Source of the DNA: Lachnospiraceae bacterium
GTDB taxonomy: Bacteria; Bacillota; Clostridia; Lachnospirales; Lachnospiraceae
Length of the DNA: 7,320 bases
Direction: 5' to 3'
NCBI GenBank assembly: GCA_017420605.1
Contig: JAFOIS010000035.1
Span: 1 to 7,320, forward strand
In this document: positions 1 to 5,890 of the stretch, piece after piece
Position numbering within the stretch: the stretch's first letter is position 1
How the letters are laid out: each line of letters opens with the position of its first letter
Notes under the pieces: model-generated
Told to the model about the DNA's origin: nothing
The model's input: the letters and a program-made list of their open reading frames with translations, nothing else
Databases searched by the model: none
Made by a program: the position numbers and the translations under genes

Positions 1-807
1 AAGCATGGCGATGACCGGGGCGCGGAAGGAATCCTCCGGCACGCGCAGGCAGTAGCGGACGCTGTCGAATATGGAGGAATCCGCGGTGAATTCCCGGACC
101 TGCTCCGTATCCTGCGCGGCGGAAAGACAGATCTCGCTGCCGGGATCCTCTCCGGTCAGGACAGAGAACGAAGCGGCGCTTTCGGGGAGGTCCAGATCGC
201 CGGTCAGACGGCGGACGGGGATGGAAATATTGATGTCTCCCTTTGTCGAGCTCGCGAAGGAATTATAAAGGTTGGAGATCGGCGACACATAGATAAGCTG
301 CCGGGTGCCGTCCGGGGAAATGTACTCATGAAAACCGACGGCGCCGTCTTCCGACGGGAAAAAGACGGGTAGCGGGATCTGCAGTTCGGCGGGGACGTTC
401 TCGTCATAGCCGAAAACGCCGGAATTGGTGTAGATCCGGTTGCTGTTATACAGCTTGAAGGAGATCTGCATGTTATACCGGCCCCGGCCGTTCAGGAAGG
501 ACAGCGCGTTGATCACGGCGGGCGTCAGGGAGACGGCGTCCGAATTCTCCTGGAAGACCGTTTCAAAATAAAGATTCTGCAGCCAGTAGGAATGTTCGAT
601 CGAATACTGCGCGTTCAGGAATTCCGCAAGATGCTGGTCGACAAGGTTCCGGCCGGCAGTCACGTTGTTGGTGTAATAGGAGTTCAGATTGTCCAGAATA
701 TCACGGCGCATCCGGACGGTCGTGATGCTGACGATGATAAACAGCGGCAGGATCAGCACGATCATATAGGACAGGAAATACCGATGGAAAAGGCTGCGTT
801 TCTGCAT
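1..807 (-). CDS. Membrane-anchored extracellular sensor, N-terminal part (AraC-type regulator or YesM-type histidine kinase), truncated by window edge
   Basis: An open frame of 269 codons with no stop runs off the left edge. It starts at the ATG at 807-805, with GGAGG at 817-813 five bases upstream. The frame stays open back to ATGs at 849 and 900, but those lack a good ribosome site and the latter lies upstream of the likely promoter. The product begins MQKRSLFHRYF and has one hydrophobic segment at about residues 10-31, then a roughly 230-residue hydrophilic, presumably extracellular, region. A second membrane segment probably begins near residue 260 (APVIAML). A short basic N-terminus, a membrane anchor and a Cache-like outer domain are typical of two Bacillota families found beside LplB/YtcP transporters: membrane-bound AraC regulators and YesM-type sensor kinases. 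The output domain is not visible, so I cannot choose firmly; the motif near residues 120-130 (LYNSNRIYTNSGVF) reminds me more of the AraC type. Divergent placement suggests it controls the transporter operon. Confidence 0.8.
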   Translation of the reverse strand, partial: MQKRSLFHRYFLSYMIVLILPLFIIVSITTVRMRRDILDNLNSYYTNNVTAGRNLVDQHLAEFLNAQYSIEHSYWLQNLYFETVFQENSDAVSLTPAVINALSFLNGRGRYNMQISFKLYNSNRIYTNSGVFGYDENVPAELQIPLPVFFPSEDGAVGFHEYISPDGTRQLIYVSPISNLYNSFASSTKGDINISIPVRRLTGDLDLPESAASFSVLTGEDPGSEICLSAAQDTEQVREFTADSSIFDSVRYCLRVPEDSFRAPVIAML

Positions 808-852
808 GTCCGCCTCCGCTGCAGATGGCTGTATGCCGGATGCCTCCATCTC

Positions 853-881
853 ATTGTATTCTACATCTTCTGAAATGAAAA
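853..881 (-). promoter_or_regulatory. Candidate promoter for the leftward sensor gene
   Basis: On the minus strand, TTTTCA (881-876, four of six matches to the -35 consensus) and TACAAT (858-853, five of six to the -10) are 17 bases apart. Transcription would start near 846, giving a leader of about 40 bases before the ATG at 807. An overlapping TAGAAT at 863-858 is an alternative -10. The call rests on consensus matching only. Confidence 0.4.
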
Positions 882-885
882 CCCT

Positions 886-920
886 GAAAATTTTGAACAT
901 ATTGCGCAAATTTTGCCGAT
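886..920 (+). repeat. Pair of direct repeats, 20-bp period, likely activator-binding site
   Basis: Bases 886-900 and 906-920 align without gaps and match at 11 of 15 positions, sharing the core AAATTTTG (888-895 and 908-915). The offset is exactly 20 bp, about two helical turns, so both copies present the same DNA face. The second copy touches the candidate -35 box at 920. AraC-type DNA-binding domains, including those of YesN-like response regulators, typically contact two direct half-sites about 20-21 bp apart next to the -35. The arrangement therefore suits activation of the rightward operon by the divergent sensor's regulator. This is inference from spacing and position; AT-rich repeats can occur by chance in a promoter region. 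Confidence 0.45.
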
Positions 921-949
921 TGAAGTGCATAAAGTTGGCTGAATATGAT
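920..949 (+). promoter_or_regulatory. Candidate promoter for the transporter operon
   Basis: TTGAAG (920-925, four of six) and TATGAT (944-949, five of six) are separated by 18 bases. Transcription would start near 956, about 34 bases before the chosen permease ATG at 990. The imperfect -35 and slightly long spacer fit a promoter that needs an activator. The position also argues against the upstream in-frame ATGs at 945 and 954, which would lie within the promoter. Confidence 0.45.
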
Positions 950-957
950 AAAGATGT

Positions 958-974
958 CCCGGACCGGTGCCGGG
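958..974 (+). promoter_or_regulatory. Short GC hairpin at the probable 5' end of the operon mRNA
   Basis: CCCGG (958-962) and CCGGG (970-974) can form a five-base-pair, all-GC stem with a seven-base loop containing the palindrome ACCGGT. It would lie at the very start of the predicted transcript and ends just before the AAGGGAG ribosome site (977-983). It could protect the 5' end of the mRNA, or as DNA serve as an operator. Nothing in the sequence decides between these. Confidence 0.3.
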
Positions 975-989
975 ATAAGGGAGAGTAAA

Positions 990-1955
990 ATGAAGATGAA
1001 AAAAACAAAAGAGCGGAGCAAGGCGCAGCTTACGCCGCTCGGGCGTCTGGCCAGAAACCTGAAAAGGGACTGGCAGCTGCTCGTACTCATCGCGTTCCCG
1101 GTCGCGTATTTCATCATATTCAAATACGTGCCGATGGCGGGCCTCAATATCGCGTTCCGCAACTATAAAGTCGGCGGGCAGCTGTTTCCGGTCCGCGGGC
1201 TCAACGACTGGCAGGGATTCCGGTGGTTCAAGGAATTCTTCGAGTCCCCGTTTTCCTGGCGCGTTATCCGGAATACGCTGATCCTGAGCGCGGAACAGCT
1301 CCTCGTGACGTTCCCGGCGCCGATCATCCTGGCGCTTCTCTTCAACGAGATCCGGCATGTGCGGGTCAAGGGCTTTGTGCAGACGGTAAGTTATCTTCCG
1401 CACTTCATTTCCGTCGCGGTCGTGGTCGGCATCATTTACAACATTTTTTCCGTCAACGCAGGTCTCGTCAACGAGATCCGGGCGAGGATGGGCTACGAGG
1501 CGATCGATTTTCTGCAGAAAGCGCAGTACTTCAGGCCGCTTTACGTAGGCTCGTCGTTATGGCAGACGGCGGGCTTTTCGTCGATCATTTATGCCGCGGC
1601 GATCGCTGGCGTCGACCAGTCGCTGTATGAGGCGGCTTACATCGACGGCAGTACGCGGTTCAAGAATGTCTTCTATATTACACTCCCCTCGATCGCGCCG
1701 ACCATCATCACGATGCTGATCCTGGCGATCGGGAGACTCATGGCGGTCGGATACGAAAAAGTCCTTCTGATGTATACCCCGGCAACTTACGAGGTGGCGG
1801 ACATCATTTCCACCTGGGTGTACCGGACAGGTATCACGAACGGCAAGTTCTCTCTTGCCGCGGCCGTCGACCTGTTCAACTCCATGATCAACATCACGCT
1901 TCTGGTGATGGCGAACCAGCTGTCCAAAAAACTGACGGATACGTCGATCTTTTAA
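990..1955 (+). CDS. ABC transporter permease, LplB type (carbohydrate uptake family 1)
   Basis: This is an inner-membrane subunit of a binding-protein-dependent importer. The 321-residue product has six hydrophobic segments at about 29-46, 94-118, 131-153, 190-207, 232-254 and 289-309. The cytoplasmic EAA loop that docks the ATPase is intact (E214-A-A-Y-I-D-G220, followed by L232-P233). The FPVAYFIIFKYVPMAGLNIAF stretch near residue 36 and the TDTSIF C-terminus are characteristic of LplB-like permeases (COG4209), whose length is usually 300-325 residues. I chose the ATG at 990 because AAGGGAG (977-983) precedes it by six bases. The longer in-frame ATG at 945 has no ribosome site and falls within the predicted -10 box. 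The next permease starts 15 bases after the stop, so the two are surely co-transcribed. LplB relatives usually import oligosaccharides or sugar acids, but the substrate cannot be read from the permease. Confidence 0.93.
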   Translation: MKMKKTKERSKAQLTPLGRLARNLKRDWQLLVLIAFPVAYFIIFKYVPMAGLNIAFRNYKVGGQLFPVRGLNDWQGFRWFKEFFESPFSWRVIRNTLILSAEQLLVTFPAPIILALLFNEIRHVRVKGFVQTVSYLPHFISVAVVVGIIYNIFSVNAGLVNEIRARMGYEAIDFLQKAQYFRPLYVGSSLWQTAGFSSIIYAAAIAGVDQSLYEAAYIDGSTRFKNVFYITLPSIAPTIITMLILAIGRLMAVGYEKVLLMYTPATYEVADIISTWVYRTGITNGKFSLAAAVDLFNSMINITLLVMANQLSKKLTDTSIF

Positions 1956-1970
1956 GAAAGGAGGTACGGA

Positions 1971-2855
1971 ATGCATATGCGGAAGACGGCAGGAGACGTT
2001 GCCTTCGACGTGATTCTGGTCCTCCTTGTCACGTTCGTCGTACTTGTAACGCTCTATCCTGTTATATATGTAGCCAGCATGGCGATCAGCGACCCGCGCG
2101 AGGCGCTGCTCGGAAACGTCATTTTCCTGCCGCGCGGCTTCAGTCTTGAAGCACTGAAGACCGTCGTCCGGAATTCGCAACTGTGGCGGTATTACGGCAA
2201 CACGCTCTGGTATACGGGCGTAGGTACGACGCTGAACGTTTTAACGACGGTGCTGATGGCGTACCCCCTGGCGAGGAAGAAATTTTTCCTCGGGAAGTTC
2301 TTCGTTCTGTTCGTACTGTTCACGATGTTCTTCAATGCCGGCATCATTCCGAATTACCTGGTCGTCGTCAGGCTCGGCCTCTACAACTCCCGCTGGGCGC
2401 TGATCCTGCCGACGCTGGCGACCGCCTGGTACGTCATCATCTGCCGGAGTTTCTTCCTGTCGCTGCCGGACGAACTCTTCGAGTGCGCCGAAATGGAGGG
2501 CGCCTCGGAGTTCACGATCCTCGGAAAGATCGTCATGCCGCTTTCCAAACCGGTGATCGCGGTACTTACGATCTATTACGGCACAACGCACTGGAACAGT
2601 TTCTTCCCGGCGCTTCTGTACCTGTCGGATAAGAACAAGTTTCCGCTGCAGATCTATCTCCGCCAGGTCGTCATCCAGGCGTCTCCGGAGGCGCTCGAAG
2701 GCATCGATACGGAAGCGTTCGGCCAGCAGATGCTTTCGCTCATGCAGGTCAAGTACGCCGTCGTCATCGTTGCGATCCTGCCGGTCATCCTGTTTTACCC
2801 CCTGCTGCAGAAGTATTTCGTAAAGGGCGTCCTCGTCGGCGCCGTGAAGGGCTGA
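1971..2855 (+). CDS. ABC transporter permease, YtcP/LplC type (carbohydrate uptake family 1)
   Basis: This is the partner permease, which forms the membrane channel with the LplB-type subunit. The 294-residue product has hydrophobic segments at about 12-37, 76-98, 109-131, 142-160, 190-206 and 261-279. Its ATPase-docking loop is the degenerate form E171-C-A-E-M-E-G177, followed by M189-P190. Alanine is replaced by cysteine at the second EAA position, but the essential glycine is kept. The C-terminus QKYFVKGVLVGAVKG is near-canonical for the YtcP/LplC family (COG0395), as is the length. The ATG at 1971 has AAAGGAGGT (1957-1965) five bases upstream; a second ATG at 1977 would put the spacing at 11 bases and is less likely. 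It lies 15 bases after the first permease and 113 bases before the binding protein. Confidence 0.93.
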   Translation: MHMRKTAGDVAFDVILVLLVTFVVLVTLYPVIYVASMAISDPREALLGNVIFLPRGFSLEALKTVVRNSQLWRYYGNTLWYTGVGTTLNVLTTVLMAYPLARKKFFLGKFFVLFVLFTMFFNAGIIPNYLVVVRLGLYNSRWALILPTLATAWYVIICRSFFLSLPDELFECAEMEGASEFTILGKIVMPLSKPVIAVLTIYYGTTHWNSFFPALLYLSDKNKFPLQIYLRQVVIQASPEALEGIDTEAFGQQMLSLMQVKYAVVIVAILPVILFYPLLQKYFVKGVLVGAVKG

Positions 2856-2903
2856 CGCAGACTTCCGAAGCGTTTGGGCGGCGCTGTGAACGGTTTGATA
2901 TTT

Positions 2904-2926
2904 GGGGCGATGCTCGCCGCATCCCC
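2904..2926 (+). promoter_or_regulatory. Intercistronic hairpin between the permease and binding-protein genes
   Basis: GGGG (2904-2907) pairs with CCCC (2923-2926), and ATGC (2910-2913) with GCAT (2919-2922). Only a two-base CG bulge and a five-base loop interrupt the stem. No T-run follows, so this is not a terminator. A compact stem just upstream of a binding-protein gene could block 3' or 5' decay and let the binding-protein message outlive the permease part, as is known for other importer operons. The role here is inference. Confidence 0.4.
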
Positions 2927-2968
2927 GGAATATACATTTCTCACTAAAACAACATGGGAGGAAGAGTT

Positions 2969-4651
2969 ATGCGAAAAAGATGGTATGAAAGAGTCGGCGC
3001 ACTGATCCTCGTGCTTGCGATGATCATCGCCATGACCGCGGGCTGCGGCGGGCAGAGCGGTCAGCAGTCTTCGGCCGAATCCAAGCCGGCCGAATCGCAG
3101 GCGGCGTCTTCGGAAGCTGCAAAACCGGCGGAATCCGCCGCTTCGGAAGAAGCAGCGCCCGCCGAGGAACAGCCGTATGAAGGCCAGATGCCGATCAGCA
3201 CGGACGGCGAGACGCTCACGGTGTTCACACACGCCGGCGCGACCGCGTCGTTCCCGCCGCCGGATAATGAACTGGTCTATTACAAATGGCTCCAGGATCA
3301 GACCGGTATTACGATCGACTGGCAGATCTCGCCGAACGAGCAGTATGACGAAGTCATGAAAGCAAAGCTCGCATCGGGCGTGGACCTTCCGGACATCATC
3401 AACCTCAACAAGTTCACCAATGTTCCGGATCTTTGCACCACCGGCCTGCTTATGCCGCTCGATGACCTGATCGACGAATACGGCTATTATCTCAAGCAGT
3501 GGTTCGACGACGGCCATCAGCTGTACCGCGCGCTCTGGTCGCAGGCGGACGGCCATATCTACACGCTGAGCCAGTTCAACAGCCCGACCTACAACCAGGT
3601 CGTTCCGATGTATAACAAGCTCTGGCTTGAACAGCTCGGCATGGACATTCCGGAGACGATCGACGAATTCAAGGAACTCGTCTACGCGATGAAGGGCGTC
3701 GATTTCAACGGCAACGGCAAGGACGACGAGATCATCCTGACGGGCTCCAACCACAACAACTTTAACCACATTTCCTGCTGGTTCGGTCTGGAAATGTGCT
3801 ACGGCCAGGATGCTTTCCAGGTCGGTGACGACGGCAAGACGGTCACCTGCGACTACATCGATCCGCGTTATAAAGAGATGCTCGAGTTCCTGCACCAGAT
3901 GTATGAAGACGGCATCCTCGACAAGGAAGTCTTCTCGAACTCCTACAGCACGATCTATGAAAAAGCGGCCGCGGACCGTGTCGGCATCGTATTCTGCTAT
4001 GCGTCGTTCCTGGAGAAATACAGTGAACTGACCTCCTACGGCGTGGAGCACCCCGGCGAACAGGTCTTCCTGTGCGGCGTACCGCTCAAGACGCAGGACG
4101 GCGAACAGTACATGATCGCGAAGTATACCGCGGGCAACGACGCGACCGGCATTACGAAGGACTGCAAGGACCCGGTGGCGGCGATCAAGTGGCTGGATTA
4201 CATGTATGCATCTCCGGAAGCGGTCACATTCCGCAGCTTCGGCCGTGAAGGCGTAGATTACACGATCGACGCCGACGGCAAGATCAAGCTTGCGGAAGAC
4301 TGGGATATCTACAAGCTCGGCGGCGGCCAGATCCCGCTGGCGCATATCCAGGCCGAGGAATCGATGCGCGTCACGCAGGCTGACTACGTTGTGGAAGCGA
4401 ACGACATGTATTACAAGTATCTGCGACCGGGCATTCCGAGAACCGCCTTCAATGCGGAGGAAAATGAGATCTATCTGCGCTATCAGCCGGATATCGTCGC
4501 CTACTTCAAAGAAATGGAAGCGCGCTTCGTCTCCGGTGAGGAATCCCTGGATAACTGGGATGCCTATGTGGAGAACATGAAGAAGCTCCATATCGACGAT
4601 CTGCTGGCGATCTATCAGAGCCGGTATGACCGGTATCTTGCCACGAACTAA
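2969..4651 (+). CDS. Extracellular solute-binding lipoprotein, LplA/LipO type (family 1)
   Basis: This 560-residue lipoprotein captures the solute outside the membrane and delivers it to the two permeases. It has a basic N-terminus (MRKRWYERVG), a hydrophobic stretch at 10-24 and the lipobox T-A-G-C with the modified cysteine at C26. Threonine at -3 is permitted but less common than leucine. Residues 27-68 form a low-complexity Ser/Ala/Glu/Pro tether. The binding domain follows, with a D-x-N-G-N-G-x-D-D-E loop at 235-244 resembling a calcium-binding turn, GREGVDYTIDADGK at about 415-428, and an ending (SGEESLDNWDAYVENMKKL...DLLAIYQ) that I recognise from LipO-type proteins. Its length suits that group, which is longer than ordinary sugar-binding proteins. 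The start at 2969 is preceded by GGAGG (2957-2961) at seven bases; the ATG at 2954 overlaps that ribosome site. Relatives bind oligosaccharides, but the ligand here is unknown. No ATPase gene is present, so the importer probably uses a shared MsmX-like ATPase. Confidence 0.92.
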   Translation: MRKRWYERVGALILVLAMIIAMTAGCGGQSGQQSSAESKPAESQAASSEAAKPAESAASEEAAPAEEQPYEGQMPISTDGETLTVFTHAGATASFPPPDNELVYYKWLQDQTGITIDWQISPNEQYDEVMKAKLASGVDLPDIINLNKFTNVPDLCTTGLLMPLDDLIDEYGYYLKQWFDDGHQLYRALWSQADGHIYTLSQFNSPTYNQVVPMYNKLWLEQLGMDIPETIDEFKELVYAMKGVDFNGNGKDDEIILTGSNHNNFNHISCWFGLEMCYGQDAFQVGDDGKTVTCDYIDPRYKEMLEFLHQMYEDGILDKEVFSNSYSTIYEKAAADRVGIVFCYASFLEKYSELTSYGVEHPGEQVFLCGVPLKTQDGEQYMIAKYTAGNDATGITKDCKDPVAAIKWLDYMYASPEAVTFRSFGREGVDYTIDADGKIKLAEDWDIYKLGGGQIPLAHIQAEESMRVTQADYVVEANDMYYKYLRPGIPRTAFNAEENEIYLRYQPDIVAYFKEMEARFVSGEESLDNWDAYVENMKKLHIDDLLAIYQSRYDRYLATN

Positions 4652-4671
4652 GGCTTTATAAGGAGATGTAC

Positions 4672-4695
4672 GGGCTGCGGCGGAAGCTGTGGCCC
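4672..4695 (+). promoter_or_regulatory. Intercistronic RNA hairpin P1, ten-base-pair stem with GGAA tetraloop
   Basis: Bases 4672-4681 pair completely with 4686-4695, using three G-U wobbles, and are capped by GGAA at 4682-4685. GGAA is a member of the stable GNRA tetraloop class. The hairpin begins 20 bases after the binding-protein stop codon and is the first of several consecutive structures before the amidohydrolase gene. Uninterrupted pairing with wobbles and a GNRA cap looks like selected RNA structure rather than chance, though I could not compute a folding energy. The role could be mRNA 3'-end stabilisation or part of a regulatory leader. Confidence 0.5.
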
Positions 4696-4697
4696 AT

Positions 4698-4729
4698 ACT
4701 GCCGGAGCCGGCCGGGCCGGACAGTCCGG
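4698..4729 (+). promoter_or_regulatory. Intercistronic RNA hairpin P2 with competing overlapping stems
   Basis: ACTGCCGG (4698-4705) pairs with CCGGACAGT (4717-4725) with one bulged A. The 11-base loop contains the self-complementary GCCGGC (4707-4712). The same bases can form two other perfect inverted repeats: CCGGC/GCCGG at 4708-4720 and CCGGA/TCCGG at 4717-4729. These three folds exclude one another. A nest of GC inverted repeats like this may be a switch, or simply a low-complexity CCGG-rich stretch that happens to fold in many ways. No known riboswitch class is recognisable. Confidence 0.4.
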
Positions 4730-4749
4730 ATCATCTGAGAAACACAGTC

Positions 4750-4787
4750 AAAGGGGCTTTTCGCGCACGTCCGCGGGAAGCCCTTTT
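4750..4787 (+). terminator. Terminator-like hairpin upstream of the amidohydrolase gene
   Basis: AAAGGG (4750-4755), CTT (4757-4759), TT (4760-4761) and CGCG (4762-4765) pair with CGCG (4772-4775), GG (4776-4777), AAG (4778-4780) and CCCTTT (4781-4786). That gives about 15 base pairs with one bulged G at 4756, two G-U pairs and a six-base loop. The A-run on the left and the TTTT on the right are typical of intrinsic terminators, but only four T's occur before CC, so read-through is likely. The hairpin sits between the binding protein and the amidohydrolase, whose ATG follows 18 bases after the T-run. It probably ends much of the transporter transcript and lowers expression of the enzyme. Confidence 0.55.
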
Positions 4788-4797
4788 CCGAAAAAGG
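4782..4797 (+). promoter_or_regulatory. Alternative hairpin masking the amidohydrolase ribosome-binding site
   Basis: CCTTTT (4782-4787), the 3' arm of the terminator-like hairpin, is also perfectly complementary to AAAAGG (4792-4797), the core of the ribosome site of the next gene, with a CCGA loop. The two folds are mutually exclusive: with the terminator stem formed the ribosome site is free, otherwise it can be covered. The six-base-pair, mostly A-U stem is weak compared with the competing stem, so it would matter only if the upstream arm is occupied. Complementarity is seen directly; regulation is inference. Confidence 0.3.
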
Positions 4798-4804
4798 AGT
4801 ACAC

Positions 4805-5872
4805 ATGAGCGGCAAGACGCCGGAAGGCTTTTCGAATACGTTTTTTGAAAAAGAACTGAAGCCGTATCTTCCGGAGAAGATACTGGATTTCCATACACAC
4901 ATCTGGGAGCCGTCCCACTGGTACGGATATGTGGAAGGCAAAACAGGGCTTTCGGACAATACGGCGCTCGCCTCTGCCGAAGTCCGGGAGCACCAGAAAT
5001 ATATGGCGACGACCATTTCCTACCGCGCGGAGGACCTGATCGCGGATGCGGCCGCGGCTTTTCCGGGGCTGGAGACGCACGCCGTCGTCTTCGGACAGCC
5101 GACGCCGAAGTGCGACCATAATAAGACGAACGCCTACGCGGCGGCCTCTGCGGAAAAATATGAGAATCTGTATGCGCTCCGCATTACCGGAACGCCCCTC
5201 GCAACAACGCCGGAGGCTCTCCGCCGTGAAATGACGGAGCACCCGTACTACGGCTATAAGGTCTATCTCAACTGGCTCGGAGATCAGTATCCGCCGCTCA
5301 TTTTCGATGAAATGCTGACAGAAGACGAGTTCCGTTATGCAGATGAAAACGGCCTCATCGTTCTTCTGCACGTACCGCGCGCCGGACGGCTCGCGGATCC
5401 GGAAGTCGGGGAGAGCGTGCGGCGTATGGCGCTGCGGTATCCGGGCATGAAGCTGGTCCTCGCGCACTGCGGCCGCTGTTACCGCTATGAGGAGATCCGC
5501 GGGGCGCTGCATTTCGTCTCCGATCTGGACAACGTCTGGTTTGACTGCTCCATGGTCATGGATCCCGCAGTGATGGCTTATATCCTGCAGCGCAAGGATC
5601 CGCGGAAAATGCTGTTCGCGACGGACTGCCCGGTCGCCGCGATGCGCGGCAGACGCGTGACGGTGGCGGATCACTGGGTCGACCTTGTGCTGCCGGGATA
5701 CCCGGAGTCCCATTACCGCGTCATTTCCGACAACATGCGAGCCTCTTTTATGATCCACGAGATCGCGAAGGCCGCGATCATCGGCGCGGAGCTGGCGGGG
5801 CTTACGAAAGAAGAAATGCAGCGGATCTTTTTCGCAAACGGAATGGAGCTGCTTTTGAGCGTCAGAAAGTGA
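4805..5872 (+). CDS. Metal-dependent amidohydrolase (PF04909-like TIM barrel), substrate unknown
   Basis: This 355-residue protein has no signal peptide or membrane segment and is therefore probably cytoplasmic. It carries the full amidohydrolase-superfamily active-site series at the ends of successive barrel strands: H30-x-H32 (DFHTHIWEP), K152 (GYKVYLNW), H189 (LLHVPR), H221 (VLAHCGR) and D274 (LFATDCP). This pattern fits PF04909/COG2159-like enzymes, a group with lactonases, decarboxylases and hydrolases of cyclic or aromatic acids. K152 could be a carbamylated metal bridge or merely structural. The ATG at 4805 has AAAAAGGAG (4791-4799) five bases upstream. It follows the binding protein in the same direction across a structured 153-base gap, so it is probably a read-through member of the transporter operon and may act on the imported solute, for instance opening a sugar-acid lactone. 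That is inference from context; I do not recognise a specific orthologue. It reads as intact. Confidence 0.85.
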   Translation: MSGKTPEGFSNTFFEKELKPYLPEKILDFHTHIWEPSHWYGYVEGKTGLSDNTALASAEVREHQKYMATTISYRAEDLIADAAAAFPGLETHAVVFGQPTPKCDHNKTNAYAAASAEKYENLYALRITGTPLATTPEALRREMTEHPYYGYKVYLNWLGDQYPPLIFDEMLTEDEFRYADENGLIVLLHVPRAGRLADPEVGESVRRMALRYPGMKLVLAHCGRCYRYEEIRGALHFVSDLDNVWFDCSMVMDPAVMAYILQRKDPRKMLFATDCPVAAMRGRRVTVADHWVDLVLPGYPESHYRVISDNMRASFMIHEIAKAAIIGAELAGLTKEEMQRIFFANGMELLLSVRK

Positions 5873-5890
5873 TCAGCGGCGGAGGATTAT

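Noticed and set aside
592..873. 93-codon plus-strand open frame inside the sensor gene
   Set aside because: It lies antisense to the sensor coding region, which has a coherent membrane anchor and start; no ribosome site or domain.
945..989. Longer N-terminus for the first permease, starting at ATG 945 or 954
   Set aside because: Neither ATG has a ribosome site and 945 falls inside the predicted -10 box, whereas ATG 990 has AAGGGAG at six bases.
861..1403. 180-codon minus-strand open frame overlapping the LplB-type permease and the divergent promoter region
   Set aside because: It overlaps a confident permease gene and shows no family motif. The true leftward gene starts at 807 in another frame.
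2895..2936. Separate promoter for the binding-protein gene (TTGATA at 2895 with TATACA at 2931)
   Set aside because: The boxes are 30 bases apart, far from the usual 16-18, and no other -10 stands at the correct distance.
2795..4591. 598-codon open frame on the minus strand, antisense to the binding-protein gene
   Set aside because: Its Arg/Val/His/Asp-rich product has no recognisable domain. The plus-strand gene is clearly real, with a lipobox and family motifs. GC-biased codons commonly leave long open frames antisense to genes.
4666..4848. 60-codon open frame starting at ATG 4666 after AAGGAG
   Set aside because: The AAGGAG (4660-4665) directly abuts the ATG with no spacer, the frame crosses the structured gap and overlaps the amidohydrolase in another frame, and the product has no recognisable feature.
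4748..5758. 336-codon open frame on the minus strand, antisense to the amidohydrolase
   Set aside because: It lies opposite a gene with a complete active-site motif set, the product is Arg/His-rich and low in hydrophobic cores, and no ribosome site stands out.
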